Notes under the pieces: model-generated
What the model was told of the DNA's origin: nothing
What the model saw: only the letters and a program-made list of their open reading frames with translations
Database searches by the model: none
Program-made: the position numbers and the translations under genes
From: Pollutibacter soli
GTDB taxonomy: Bacteria; Bacteroidota; Bacteroidia; Chitinophagales; Chitinophagaceae
Assembly: GCA_029269725.1 (NCBI GenBank)
Contig: JARJHS010000002.1
Location: forward strand, 682,001 to 746,000
Direction: 5' to 3'
Length of the DNA stretch: 64,000 nucleotides
Part shown: piece by piece, positions 26,807-34,948 of the stretch
How the letters are laid out: the number at the start of each line of letters is the position of its first letter
How positions within the stretch are numbered: the first letter of the stretch is position 1

Positions 26807-27859
26807 ATGAATTCATGGTTTAGCCGCACCCTTTTAAACTGGAACAGGCTTGAAAATCATCGCCAGATGCCCTGGAAAGGAGAAAAAGATCCCTACCGGA
26901 TCTGGCTCAGTGAGATTATTCTTCAGCAAACACGTGTTGAACAGGGGCGTGCTTATTACGAACGTTTTATAAGTTCATTTTCCACAGTGTCCCAACTTGC
27001 ATCAGCACCCCAGCAGGAGGTATTTAAGCTGTGGGAAGGACTTGGTTATTACTCACGTTGCCGGAATATGACGAAAGCTGCCCAGGCGATCGTTGAACAG
27101 TTCAATGGAAGATTTCCTGATTCCTATAAAGATGTTCTTTCCCTGCCTGGAGTCGGCCCATACACCGCGGCAGCTATCTGCTCGTTCGCCTATAATCAAC
27201 CGTTTGCAGTGGTCGACGGTAACGTATACCGTATACTCGCAAGGATTTTCGAAATCACTATACCAGTAGATTCGGACGCGGGTAAAAAACATTTTAATAC
27301 ACTGGCGACAGATTTACTGGACAAAGAAAATTCAGCAGAATACAACCAGGCAATCATGGATTTTGGTGCTACTGTATGCAAGCCTAAAAATCCACTATGT
27401 AATCAGTGTCCATTCCATGATCGATGCAATGCATACAAGCATAACACTGTTTATTCTTATCCGGTAAAAACAAAAAAGCTCCTTCGCCGCACAAGGTATT
27501 TTTATTATTTTTTTCTTGAGAAGGATGATGAGATAATGGTCCGGGAAAGAGTCACAAAAGATATCTGGCAGCATCTTTATGAGCCTGTACTTGTGGAAGC
27601 AGAGAAGGAATTATCCGAAAAGGAAATCAATCCTTTATTAAGAAAAATAGGTATACCTGCGGATTCAGTTAGTGGTCTGCGTTATTCCGTGAAACATTCG
27701 CAGCAACTAACACATCAGCAGATTTGTGGAATCTTTACACATGTATCGCTAAAAAATAAGGTGGATGCACTATCAGGATACCAATGGGTCAACAAATCTG
27801 AATTTGAGAAATTACCCTTTCCAAGGTATATCCTTTCATATTTAAAGGAAAAAAAGTAA
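26807..27859 (+). CDS. mutY: A/G-specific adenine DNA glycosylase MutY
   Basis: The 350-residue glycosylase removes adenine mispaired with 8-oxoguanine. Catalytic residues are E36 (WLSEIILQQT) and D137 (VVDGNV). The helix-hairpin-helix is LPGVGPYTAAAI, and the [4Fe-4S] cysteines are C191, C198, C201 and C207. A C-terminal NUDIX-like domain (about 225-350) reads the 8-oxoG. The order mutY-ssb-gldE-gldD recurs in Bacteroidota to my knowledge; here ssb starts 54 bases downstream. Confidence 0.95.
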   Translation: MNSWFSRTLLNWNRLENHRQMPWKGEKDPYRIWLSEIILQQTRVEQGRAYYERFISSFSTVSQLASAPQQEVFKLWEGLGYYSRCRNMTKAAQAIVEQFNGRFPDSYKDVLSLPGVGPYTAAAICSFAYNQPFAVVDGNVYRILARIFEITIPVDSDAGKKHFNTLATDLLDKENSAEYNQAIMDFGATVCKPKNPLCNQCPFHDRCNAYKHNTVYSYPVKTKKLLRRTRYFYYFFLEKDDEIMVRERVTKDIWQHLYEPVLVEAEKELSEKEINPLLRKIGIPADSVSGLRYSVKHSQQLTHQQICGIFTHVSLKNKVDALSGYQWVNKSEFEKLPFPRYILSYLKEKK

Positions 27860-27913
27860 ATTTAGATAGCTGTACAGGATAACGAAAGAAACTTAAGACT
27901 AAACCAAATTCAT

Positions 27914-28354
27914 ATGAGAGGAGTAAACAGGGTCATGCTGATTGGAAATCTGGGAAAAGATCCGGACGTTCAACACCTGGAAGGCAATATCGCTGTTGCT
28001 AAATTTCCCCTGGCAACAACCGAAACCTACAAGGACCGTACAGGAAAGTTAATCAGTCAAACAGAGTGGCATACTGTGGTGCTTTGGCGGGGACTGGCTG
28101 AGCTTGCTCAAAAATATCTCCATAAAGGGAGCCTGATATATGTAGAAGGAAGGCTGCGAACCCGAAACTGGGATGATAAAGAAGGGCATCGAAAATTTGC
28201 TACAGAAGTGGTGGGGGATAATCTTATCATGCTGGATAAACGAAACGATGGGGGGCTGCATGGACATGGTGGAATAGATTCCCCTGGTATTGACGGCCCC
28301 GGCGCTGATGATATTCCTCCGATATCAGACGCTTCTCCTGATTTACCATTCTGA
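27914..28354 (+). CDS. ssb: Single-stranded DNA-binding protein
   Basis: This 146-residue protein has an OB-fold N-terminal domain (NRVMLIGNLGKDPDV, WHTVVLWRGLAELAQKYLHKG, YVEGRLRTRNW). A short Gly/Asp/Pro-rich linker follows, and the C-terminal acidic tip SPDLPF recruits repair and replication partners. It precedes gldE and is separated from it by a short hairpin and a palindromic promoter. Confidence 0.95.
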   Translation: MRGVNRVMLIGNLGKDPDVQHLEGNIAVAKFPLATTETYKDRTGKLISQTEWHTVVLWRGLAELAQKYLHKGSLIYVEGRLRTRNWDDKEGHRKFATEVVGDNLIMLDKRNDGGLHGHGGIDSPGIDGPGADDIPPISDASPDLPF

Positions 28355-28368
28355 TTGATAATTTGATT

Positions 28369-28388
28369 TTGTTATGTTTGCATAACAA
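28369..28388 (+). promoter_or_regulatory. Palindrome containing a -7 box between ssb and gldE
   Basis: TTGTTATG, loop TTTG, then CATAACAA is a perfect 8-bp inverted repeat. It contains TATGTTTG (28373-28380), an exact TAnnTTTG match, so a protein bound to the palindrome would cover the promoter. Confidence 0.5.
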
Positions 28389-28391
28389 TCC

Positions 28392-28416
28392 AGGCAGGCC
28401 TTTATGACCTGCCTTT
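28392..28416 (+). terminator. Short hairpin after ssb
   Basis: AGGCAGG and CCTGCCT form a perfect 7-bp stem with a 9-base loop, followed by TTAT only. It lies downstream of the palindromic promoter, so it could attenuate gldE as well as end ssb. Confidence 0.4.
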
Positions 28417-28420
28417 ATGA

Positions 28421-29812
28421 TTGTGGTGCCGGAAAGCTTTTATAACCAAAAAGATACTTTTGAATCAGTGCTTATTAAACCAGTTACTTCAGTTTAATCT
28501 AAACACGACGTACCTGGCGATACTGCCTCAGACCGTCACAACCATCCTGGTATTCGCTCTGCTTTTGCTGTTATTTATTTCTTTCATTGTATCCGGAGCA
28601 GAAGTTGCTCTGTTTTCATTGTCATTCAAAGACATTAACCTGATGAAAACAAAGCCGATGCCTTCTGCCAGGAGGATCCTGAAACTTCTCGAAGAGCCGA
28701 AATTATTGTTGGGGTCGTTACTGATTTCAAATACACTAACCAATATCGGGATCATCATCATCTGCAATTTTCTGGTTAATGAGTGGATGGCAATGATGGA
28801 TAATTTCATGCTCACACTCTTTATCAAAATCTTTGTCGTTTCAACTATACTTATTCTTTTTGCAGAAGCACTTCCGAAAGTGTGGGCTGCACAGAATAAT
28901 CTCCGTTTCGCATATTACTCTTCTTACTTTGTTTTTGTAATTCATAAAATTTTCAAAGGAATCAGCGCCTGGATGGTAGGTTTTTCAGATCGTATTGAGC
29001 GCGCGCTCGGTGGCGGGAAAACAAGCGCTTACAGTATTGAACAACTCAACCAGGCCATCGATCTTACAACTCCTCCCGACGCTTCTGAAGAGGAAAAAAA
29101 TATTCTGAAGGGGGTGCTGACTTTCGGGAATGTTACTGTTCGCCACGTTATGAAAAGCAGGTTGGACGTTCATGGAATTGAAGCAGGAACAAGTTTCGAT
29201 GAATTACTCAGAAAGGTGCAGGACCTTAATTATTCACGCTTTCCGGTGTATCAGTCGAACCTTGATAATGTAACAGGAATGATTCATACTAAGGACATTG
29301 TTCCTTACCTGGACGAAGCGAAAGATTTTAACTGGCATACATTAATCAGGCCGCCCTATTTCGTGCATGAGAATAAACTTTGTGAAGATCTCCTTCGTGA
29401 ATTTCAATCAAAGCGCATACACTTTGCCGTTGTGGTTGACGAATTCGGAGGAACCGAAGGTATCGTGACGCTTGAAGATATAATGGAAGAGATCATCGGT
29501 GATATACGTGATGAATTTGATGATGAAGACAATGTGAATCCTAAAATGGATGATTTCAATTTTGTATTCGATGGTCGTAAAATGGTTTCGGACGCATGCC
29601 GTGTGATGGGGATCCCATCAGATACCTTTGATAGTATCCGCGGTGATAGTGAAACAATGGCGGGACTGGTATTGGAACTGGCAGGCGAAATTCCGCAGCT
29701 GAACCAGGAAATTGTATCCGGCGATTTCACCTTCGCGGTGCAGGAATTGCAAAAGAACAGGATACAAAAAGTAAAAGTTACTATCCGTCCGGTAAATCAA
29801 GATGAAAAGTAA
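28421..29812 (+). CDS. gldE: Gliding motility-associated protein GldE (CNNM/CBS/CorC domain membrane protein)
   Basis: This membrane protein of up to 463 residues has a CNNM-type (DUF21) transmembrane domain (about 30-190, with SGAEVALFSLSF). A CBS pair follows (TGMIHTKDIV, GGTEGIVTLEDIMEEIIGDI) and a C-terminal CorC_HlyC domain. The immediate downstream neighbour is gldD, which identifies it as GldE, required for or enhancing gliding and T9SS function in Flavobacterium. No ATG exists near the N-terminus. Candidate starts are TTG at 28421 and TTG at 28460, and the true one is unsettled. The stop overlaps the gldD ATG by one base (TAATG). Confidence 0.88.
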   Translation: MWCRKAFITKKILLNQCLLNQLLQFNLNTTYLAILPQTVTTILVFALLLLLFISFIVSGAEVALFSLSFKDINLMKTKPMPSARRILKLLEEPKLLLGSLLISNTLTNIGIIIICNFLVNEWMAMMDNFMLTLFIKIFVVSTILILFAEALPKVWAAQNNLRFAYYSSYFVFVIHKIFKGISAWMVGFSDRIERALGGGKTSAYSIEQLNQAIDLTTPPDASEEEKNILKGVLTFGNVTVRHVMKSRLDVHGIEAGTSFDELLRKVQDLNYSRFPVYQSNLDNVTGMIHTKDIVPYLDEAKDFNWHTLIRPPYFVHENKLCEDLLREFQSKRIHFAVVVDEFGGTEGIVTLEDIMEEIIGDIRDEFDDEDNVNPKMDDFNFVFDGRKMVSDACRVMGIPSDTFDSIRGDSETMAGLVLELAGEIPQLNQEIVSGDFTFAVQELQKNRIQKVKVTIRPVNQDEK

Positions 29813-30444
29813 TGAAGAACCTGCTTTCCCTGTTTTTAATTCTGACTATTCTCAGCTGTAATAGTCCCTTTACACCCAAACCACGATCTTATTTCAAAAT
29901 CAATTTTCCCGAAAGATCTTATCAGCAATTTGACAGACCCGGATTCCCCTATACTTTTGAATATCCTGTCTACTCAGAAATATCGAAGGACAGTACTTTA
30001 TTTGATGAATCCGGCGATGACGCATACTGGATCAATGTAGACTTTCCCGAATTTAAAGGGCGCGTTTATCTCAGTTACAAAACCATTGGTGGTTCAAGTG
30101 TATACAAGATCAAAACAGATAAAGGATATAAAGATTCTCTTGTAAAAAATACATTTGATGGTCTTAAAGATGAAGCGTTCAGAATGACGTTTAAGCATTC
30201 CCTCAAAGCCAGTGGAATTCAGGATTCTGCTTTCCGTACCGCTAATGGAATTTCCGGTGTTTACTTCAATGTGGAAGGCAATGCTGCCACTTCCAAACAA
30301 TTTTTTCTCACAGACAGCACTAAACATTTTCTCCGCGGAGCTCTTTATTTTGATACCGCCCCTAACTCAGACTCGCTCGCTGTTGTAAATGAATTTCTTG
30401 AAAAGGACATGACCCACCTCATCAATACGTTGAAGTGGAAATAG
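29812..30444 (+). CDS. gldD: Gliding motility lipoprotein GldD
   Basis: The 210-residue lipoprotein has the signal MKNLLSLFLILTILSC (Cys 16). The conserved GldD opening follows: TPKPRSYFKINFPERSYQQFD, then FPYTFEYP and the YWINVDFPEFKGR region. GldD is essential for gliding and for type IX secretion-linked motility in Flavobacterium johnsoniae. Its start overlaps the gldE stop, which suggests translational coupling. Another gliding/T9SS marker in the window is the CHU_C-domain protein at 59.2-61.1 kb. Confidence 0.92.
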   Translation: MKNLLSLFLILTILSCNSPFTPKPRSYFKINFPERSYQQFDRPGFPYTFEYPVYSEISKDSTLFDESGDDAYWINVDFPEFKGRVYLSYKTIGGSSVYKIKTDKGYKDSLVKNTFDGLKDEAFRMTFKHSLKASGIQDSAFRTANGISGVYFNVEGNAATSKQFFLTDSTKHFLRGALYFDTAPNSDSLAVVNEFLEKDMTHLINTLKWK

Positions 30445-30450
30445 CCATAT

Positions 30451-30471
30451 TTCCAGCCCCTCGGACTGGAA
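30451..30471 (+). repeat. Inverted repeat between gldD and the DUF3109 gene
   Basis: TTCCAG and CTGGAA are separated by 9 bases, just after the gldD stop and before the -7 box at 30481. It may be a weak terminator or an operator; there is no U tract. Confidence 0.35.
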
Positions 30472-30480
30472 TCTAAATCT

Positions 30481-30488
30481 TATTTTTG
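30481..30488 (+). promoter_or_regulatory. -7 promoter box of the DUF3109 gene
   Basis: TATTTTTG ends four bases before the ATG at 30493, which predicts a leaderless mRNA. Confidence 0.6.
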
Positions 30489-30492
30489 CAGC

Positions 30493-31092
30493 ATGATAGT
30501 TATAGATAAAGTACTCATCAGTGATGATGTTGTGGAAGAACAATTCGTCTGCGATCTGAACAAATGTAAAGGCGGTTGTTGTGAAGATGGCGATGCAGGT
30601 GCTCCTTTAACTATGGATGAACTGGATATTGTTGCAGATGTTTTTGAAACCATAAAGCCCTTGCTTACACCGGAAGGGCTCGAGGAAATTAATCGTAAAG
30701 GTTTATACAGGTACGATAAAGAGTTCGGCTGGGTAACACCGACAGTTGGAGGCAAGATCTGTGCGTATGGGTCGTATGACAAGAACGGAATAATCAGGTG
30801 TGCTTTTGAAGAGGCTAAGAACCGTGGCCTTATAGATTGGAAAAAGCCCATTTCATGTCACCTGTATCCAATCAAAACAAAAAAAAGCAGGTACAATGAT
30901 CACGAAATGGTGAACTATGAACCGCGCGAATCGTTGTGTAGTCCGGGATGTGCATTAGGAGCAAAATTAAAAGTCCCGGTATATCAGTTTTTAAAAGAAG
31001 CCATCACACGGAAATTCGGAGAAGAGTTTTACAATGTCCTCCACCAGATAGCAGAGAATTCTCACGATGTGAACAAAAAGGTACTCCCGTAA
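30493..31092 (+). CDS. DUF3109 family Cys-rich protein
   Basis: This 199-residue protein of the DUF3109 family carries many ordered cysteines: C20, C25, C29 and C30 (CDLNKCKGGCC), then GKICAYG, IIRCAFE, ISCHLYPI and ESLCSPGCALG. The pattern resembles YkgJ-type Cys clusters that hold zinc or an Fe-S cluster. It has no signal or membrane segment. The family is common in Bacteroidota, and I know of no established function. lutB follows 30 bases downstream. Confidence 0.88.
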   Translation: MIVIDKVLISDDVVEEQFVCDLNKCKGGCCEDGDAGAPLTMDELDIVADVFETIKPLLTPEGLEEINRKGLYRYDKEFGWVTPTVGGKICAYGSYDKNGIIRCAFEEAKNRGLIDWKKPISCHLYPIKTKKSRYNDHEMVNYEPRESLCSPGCALGAKLKVPVYQFLKEAITRKFGEEFYNVLHQIAENSHDVNKKVLP

Positions 31093-31122
31093 ACTAAATC
31101 TGCAGATTCAAAATATTTTTCC

Positions 31123-32508
31123 ATGTCATCAGTTTCACCTTCATCAGTTTTTAATGTTAAGAGCAATGAGAAGGCAAAGGACCTGGGTCACCGGCAGACC
31201 ATAAACTTCAACATAGGCAGGTACAATGCGGTTGTGCCCAATGGTAAAAAACAATTTTCCGATCTTACCCGGGTTCGTCAGAAAGCAAAAAACACAAAAT
31301 GGCGGGCGATCGAAACTCTTGATCAGCAGCTGGAGCTGTTTGAAAAAAACATTTCCGCCCGCGGAGTACGTGTGATCTGGGCGGAGAATGCTGACGAAGC
31401 CTGTGCAGCAGTGGGCGAGATTTGTAAAGCAAAAAAATGCAAATCGATAGTGAAAAGTAAGAGCATGGTTACTGAGGAAATTCACCTGAATGAATTTCTG
31501 GAATCCATGCATATTGAAAGTATAGAGACAGACCTTGGAGAATACATTCAGCAGCTGGATGGTGAGCCTCCTTATCATATTGTGACTCCGGCTATGCATA
31601 AGAGTAAGGAAGACGTTGCGGCTCTTTTTGCAAGAAAACTGAATACGGATCCTTCACTTACTCCGGAGCAGCTCACGCTTGTTGCCCGTGAAAAACTAAG
31701 AGAAAAATACGTTGCCGCTGAAATTGGTGTTACGGGCGCAAATTTTATTATAGCTGATACCGGTAGTATTGCTGTTACTGAAAACGAAGGCAACGGAAGA
31801 TTGAGTTCCGCATGGCCTAAAACGCATATTGTAATTACCGGTATCGAGAAGGTAATTCCTTCAATAAATGACCTCTCTTTTTTCTGGCCATTGCTTGCAA
31901 CTTATGGTACAGGACAGCAATTGACCGTCTACAATACTATTGTCAGTGGTCCTCGTAAAAGTGATGAAACCGATGGACCGGAAGAAATGATTGTTATTCT
32001 TCTCGATAATGGGAGAACAAATATTATTGCGGATGCGAAAGCAAGAGAAAGCTTGTATTGCATCCGGTGCGGGGCATGCCTGAATGCCTGCCCGGTGTAT
32101 AAAAATATTGGAGGACACAGTTACGGAACCACGTACAGCGGACCTATCGGAAGTGTTATCACTCCCAACCTGAAGGACAAAGGTGACTGGAAGCATCTCA
32201 GCTATGCTTCTTCCTTGTGTGGCAATTGTACAGAGGTATGCGCAGTGAAAATCAATCTACACGAACTACTGCTGCATAACCGGCACACGGCAGTTGAAGA
32301 GGGTTACAGTACGCTTTCCGAAAAGCTGGCATGGAAGCTTTGGAAACGTGCATCGCTGAGCCGGAAACTGATGAATACGGGAAGTGGGAGCCTGAAAAAT
32401 AAAGTAGTCAATTCAATGTTTAAGTCCTGGTCCAGAGGACGTTCTGGTCTGCGGTTTTCTGCCAAAACGTTTAATCAATTATGGAAAGAGAAAAACGGAG
32501 ATGAATAA
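31123..32508 (+). CDS. lutB: LutB-like iron-sulfur protein (lactate utilisation protein B)
   Basis: The 461-residue protein has a LUD domain (about 60-300, with SIVKSKSMVTEEI and GVTGANFIIADTGSI). Two [4Fe-4S] clusters follow in CIRCGACLNACPVYKN and CGNCTEVCAVKI. LutB is the electron-carrying subunit of the LutABC L-lactate oxidase. Neither lutA (CCG-domain protein) nor lutC is adjacent, so partners must be elsewhere or the protein serves another dehydrogenase. Confidence 0.9.
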   Translation: MSSVSPSSVFNVKSNEKAKDLGHRQTINFNIGRYNAVVPNGKKQFSDLTRVRQKAKNTKWRAIETLDQQLELFEKNISARGVRVIWAENADEACAAVGEICKAKKCKSIVKSKSMVTEEIHLNEFLESMHIESIETDLGEYIQQLDGEPPYHIVTPAMHKSKEDVAALFARKLNTDPSLTPEQLTLVAREKLREKYVAAEIGVTGANFIIADTGSIAVTENEGNGRLSSAWPKTHIVITGIEKVIPSINDLSFFWPLLATYGTGQQLTVYNTIVSGPRKSDETDGPEEMIVILLDNGRTNIIADAKARESLYCIRCGACLNACPVYKNIGGHSYGTTYSGPIGSVITPNLKDKGDWKHLSYASSLCGNCTEVCAVKINLHELLLHNRHTAVEEGYSTLSEKLAWKLWKRASLSRKLMNTGSGSLKNKVVNSMFKSWSRGRSGLRFSAKTFNQLWKEKNGDE

Positions 32509-32553
32509 ACGCATTTCCGGCTCCAGATTTGCTTATATTCCTTTTTCAATTTG

Positions 32554-33882
32554 ATGACTGAAGAGCTCCTGTTATATTCCGACGCAACGGGTGATCGTAT
32601 TCGCTATGCTGCAAACCTGGTCCTTTCAGACCTGGGCGGTTATACGTACAGGTTAACGGATAGCCGATCAGAGTTTCTTTATTTTAACGGACCCAAAATC
32701 AACTACTCCCAGCGTCGGATAACCGAAGATGAGTTTCATATAATACCCGTCCGGTTATTGTATGAATCAGATATTCGGGTACAGGTAATTGATGTTTTCG
32801 AACTGAAGGAATACCCCGCGTTTTTCCAGTCTCCCATCGAGAGCAACTGGCCATTCGATATTTTTGCCGCAGCGTTTTATCTTGTCAGTCGTTACGAAGA
32901 ATACCTTCCATTTCAGCCGGATGAATATGGTCGGTTTCCGCATCAATCGAGTGCCGCATTTGAAAAAGGATTTCTTCACAGACCAGTCGTCAATGAATGG
33001 GTACTTGGCTTAAAAAAGAAACTCCTGATCTGGTTTCCCAATCTCTGGTCGCGCGAAAACTATTTCAGGTTCATTCCGACCTATGATATCGATATCGCAT
33101 ATTCTTATCTCCACAAAGGATGGCAGGTCAATTTTGCCGGTGCTTTGAAATCAATTTCAAAAATGGATTTCAAAGCCGTGATCGATCGTATACAGGTATT
33201 GTCCGGAAACAGGAAAGATCCTTTTGATGTATATGAATGGCTTTATGCGTTGCATTTAAAATACCGGTTAAAGCCGGTTTATTTTTTCCTTGTGGCAGCT
33301 AAACGTTTTGCTTACGACCGCAATATTCTGCCTACAGAAAAAGCAATGATCGACCTGATTCTTCACCATGCCATGGGTTACCAGATCGGTATCCATCCTT
33401 CCTGGCAGAGCGGTGATGACAAAGCGCTTTTTCAATCAGAAAAAAAATCGCTTGAGGAAATTTCCGGAATAGCTATTACCAAAAGCCGGCAGCATTATAT
33501 CAGGATGACGCTTCCTGAAACATATCAGCAGCTGGAGGCAATGGGGATTAAGGATGAATATTCCATGGGTTATGGAAGCATCAATGGATTCCGGGCTTCT
33601 ATCAGTTCACCTTTCCCGTGGTATGATCTTAGTAAAAATAAGGCTACTGAAATGATGATTCATCCATGGTGTTTTATGGATGCCAATTCATTATACGAAC
33701 AAAAATATATACCTGCGCAGGCTTATGAAGAACTCAGCTATTATCACCAGGTAATTAAAAAAGTAAATGGACAGATGATCACCATCTGGCATAATAATTT
33801 TTTTGGAACCGATCCTGCATTCAAAGGCTGGAGGGAAGTCTATGAATTATTCCTGAATGAAGTAGTTTACTGGGACGTATAA
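32554..33882 (+). CDS. Polysaccharide deacetylase-like protein (DUF7033 plus NodB-like region)
   Basis: The 442-residue protein starts at the ATG at 32554, one codon after a TTG in the same frame. The N-terminal half (to about 170) matches the domain that commonly precedes deacetylases in Bacteroidota. The second half carries FIPTYDIDIAYSY, the Asp pair of a NodB motif 1, and GYQIGIHPSW, a motif 2-like His. A late MIHPWCFMD and ITIWHNNFFG follow. No signal peptide is present, so it probably acts on a cytoplasmic or lipid-linked sugar. It lies 45 bases after lutB. Confidence 0.8.
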   Translation: MTEELLLYSDATGDRIRYAANLVLSDLGGYTYRLTDSRSEFLYFNGPKINYSQRRITEDEFHIIPVRLLYESDIRVQVIDVFELKEYPAFFQSPIESNWPFDIFAAAFYLVSRYEEYLPFQPDEYGRFPHQSSAAFEKGFLHRPVVNEWVLGLKKKLLIWFPNLWSRENYFRFIPTYDIDIAYSYLHKGWQVNFAGALKSISKMDFKAVIDRIQVLSGNRKDPFDVYEWLYALHLKYRLKPVYFFLVAAKRFAYDRNILPTEKAMIDLILHHAMGYQIGIHPSWQSGDDKALFQSEKKSLEEISGIAITKSRQHYIRMTLPETYQQLEAMGIKDEYSMGYGSINGFRASISSPFPWYDLSKNKATEMMIHPWCFMDANSLYEQKYIPAQAYEELSYYHQVIKKVNGQMITIWHNNFFGTDPAFKGWREVYELFLNEVVYWDV

Positions 33883-33896
33883 CCGCGGTTTAGCCA

Positions 33897-34928
33897 TTAA
33901 ATTTTTTCCGCATCACCGTTTTCTTCCGAAGCCTCTATAGCATCTTTGGCCGCTGATTTTTTGAAGCCAGTATTAACAAGATACACACCAAGTAAAGTCA
34001 CCAACGTACCGCCCGCGATAAGTATATTCAGCTTCTCGTGATTAAGCATCGAACCGATGATCACAGCAACAACAGGATTGATATAGCTATAAACGGAAGC
34101 CTGTGCTGCAGGAAGGCGTTTCAATGCATAAATGAATGCTGCAAACGTAATGATCGATCCAAATACTACGAGGTAGCCGATCGACAACCAGCTTACCATT
34201 GGAATCTGCTTTACAGGAATGGCTAAACCGGGTGAATAGGCGATGATTGTAAGAATTACCCCGCTTAGAAACATTTGCCACCCAAGACTGTAATAGGGGT
34301 TTAAGTCTTTGGCATGTTTGACAGTAAATAAAGTACCTGCCGCCCAGGTCATCGTGGCAATTAGTCCAAGCATAATGCCTGTAGAAAAAGAAGAATTGAA
34401 GATTGCATCGAGATAATCAGAAAAAATGATCAGTATTCCTCCGAAGCCTATGATCAGGCCAAGCGCGGTAGTGAGATTAAGTTTCGTATCCTTAAAAACG
34501 AAAAGCGAAAAAATAGCGATCCAGATGGGGGAAATCGCACCTATCACTGATGCAAGACCGCTCGGAAGGTACTGTACTGACCAGGTGCTGAAGCCATTGC
34601 TCACGACAAACATAAGTACACTCATCCACGTGAAGCGGATCAACTGGCTCCAGCTGGGCCATTTATATCCTTTTAAACTAAAGAAGATGATATAAAAAAT
34701 TCCACCTGAGAGTTGACGAATGCCTGCCAGTTGAAGCGCAGGCATATATTCAACTCCTTTTTTTGATGCAAGCCACGTTGTACCCCAAAGGATACTTACA
34801 ACCCCCACAGCGAAAAGTGCCTTCGTTTTTTCGCTGTGATTCCTGGGACTTAGTGGTTTAAGAGAGGTACTGACTGTGTCGTACAAGTCATATATTAATG
34901 CCTTGGTCTTTACAAAACCAGATCTCAT
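33897..34928 (-). CDS. EamA/DMT family permease
   Basis: The 343-residue protein has ten hydrophobic segments arranged as two EamA repeats (first about 40-175, second about 185-315). Each begins with a WGTTW- or WAAGT-like signature. It has an unusual 33-residue soluble N-terminal extension and an acidic C-terminal tail (EASEENGDAE). Such transporters export or import metabolites such as amino acids or nucleosides; the substrate is unknown. It is convergent with the deacetylase gene and lies 20 bases after purH on the same strand. Confidence 0.88.
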   Translation of the reverse strand: MRSGFVKTKALIYDLYDTVSTSLKPLSPRNHSEKTKALFAVGVVSILWGTTWLASKKGVEYMPALQLAGIRQLSGGIFYIIFFSLKGYKWPSWSQLIRFTWMSVLMFVVSNGFSTWSVQYLPSGLASVIGAISPIWIAIFSLFVFKDTKLNLTTALGLIIGFGGILIIFSDYLDAIFNSSFSTGIMLGLIATMTWAAGTLFTVKHAKDLNPYYSLGWQMFLSGVILTIIAYSPGLAIPVKQIPMVSWLSIGYLVVFGSIITFAAFIYALKRLPAAQASVYSYINPVVAVIIGSMLNHEKLNILIAGGTLVTLLGVYLVNTGFKKSAAKDAIEASEENGDAEKI

Positions 34929-34948
34929 ATCCTCGCTTTTGTTCTTTC

